DNA of 14,958 bases, taken from assembly GCA_902489595.1 (NCBI GenBank), contig CABUAS010000043.1, positions 1-14,958 of the forward strand, read 5' to 3'. The DNA comes from an uncultured Oscillospiraceae bacterium. Its GTDB lineage: Bacteria; Bacillota; Clostridia; Oscillospirales; Acutalibacteraceae. Below, piece by piece: positions 14,881-14,958 of the stretch. The notes beneath the pieces were generated by a model. It saw only the letters and a list, made by a program, of their open reading frames with translations, was not told the DNA's origin and ran no database searches. Position numbers and translations under genes: made by a program. The first letter of the stretch is position 1; the number at the start of each line of letters is the position of its first letter.

Positions 14881-14912
14881 AAGCACTGTACTTGATGTAT
14901 AGTGCTTTTCTT
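14881..14912 (+). terminator. Terminator after the toxin/immunity pair
   Basis: An 11-bp stem (14881-14891 with 14897-14907, one G-T pair, loop TTGAT) is followed by TTTTCTT, counting the last stem T's. It starts 3 nt after the stop of the small gene and closes the remnant's transcript. Confidence 0.75.
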
Positions 14913-14958
14913 ATGCCTAAATTTAATATTGTTGAATGAAGCACTTTGTTTTTACAAG

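Larger units (their letters stand above)
13334..14912. mobile_element. Deleted prophage remnant (int end + muF end)
   Basis: This region comprises the 3' part of a tyrosine integrase gene (minus strand), the 3' part of a MuF-like head gene (plus strand), a small coupled gene and a terminator. In an intact temperate phage these two genes are separated by the lysogeny, replication, terminase and portal genes. Here they meet within about 10 bp, so a large internal deletion is the simplest explanation. The left border coincides with the phoR terminator; no attachment site or right border can be identified inside the window. Confidence 0.7.

Overview
The window reads as a chromosomal segment of a low-to-moderate GC Gram-positive bacterium of the Clostridia, probably a gut Oscillospirales/Ruminococcaceae-type organism. 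This rests on the gene content and order (asp23/yloU - yloV/fakA - recG), strong AGGAGG-type ribosome binding sites, lipoprotein-type binding proteins and codon usage. It is an inference; no 16S or species marker is present.

Left part (about 1-6,850, minus strand): five housekeeping genes read right to left. They are a YmdB-type metallophosphoesterase (TTG start), a family-5 extracellular solute-binding lipoprotein, an Asp23/Gls24 protein, a FakA/YloV (DAK2) fatty-acid kinase and RecG helicase. The first two are coupled behind one promoter, and the last three are coupled behind a second. A minus-strand intrinsic terminator lies about 100 nt past recG, and a GC-rich palindrome lies between it and the gene.

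Middle (about 6,870-7,500): a tRNA-Gln(CUG) with its own consensus promoter, back to back with the ymdB promoter, and its own terminator. It is followed by a decayed LexA/S24-peptidase fragment on the minus strand that ends in three tandem 11-bp repeats. A plus-strand terminator hairpin then precedes the next promoter.

Right-centre (7,453-13,332, plus strand): a complete phosphate-starvation module, pstS-pstC-pstA-pstB-phoB/phoP-phoR. It is preceded by two TTAACA boxes exactly 11 nt apart (PhoP-box geometry) and a TTCACA-N17-TATACT promoter, and closed by a perfect 12-bp terminator. PstSCAB imports phosphate and the two-component pair senses and controls it. No phoU is present between pstB and the regulator, and a second promoter (TTGCTT-N17-TATAAT) sits just before the regulator gene.

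Right end (13,334-14,912): a scrap of a temperate phage. The 3' end of a tyrosine integrase gene (minus strand) is joined directly, at about 13,490-13,500, to the middle of a MuF-type minor head protein gene (plus strand). The MuF protein carries a C-terminal domain resembling polymorphic toxin type 50, and a coupled 73-aa acidic Sm-like small protein follows, a candidate immunity protein. Everything that would normally lie between int and muF (lysogeny, replication, terminase, portal) is gone. The surviving toxin frame has lost its natural start and has no visible Shine-Dalgarno. This toxin/immunity remnant is the most interesting accessory signal in the window.
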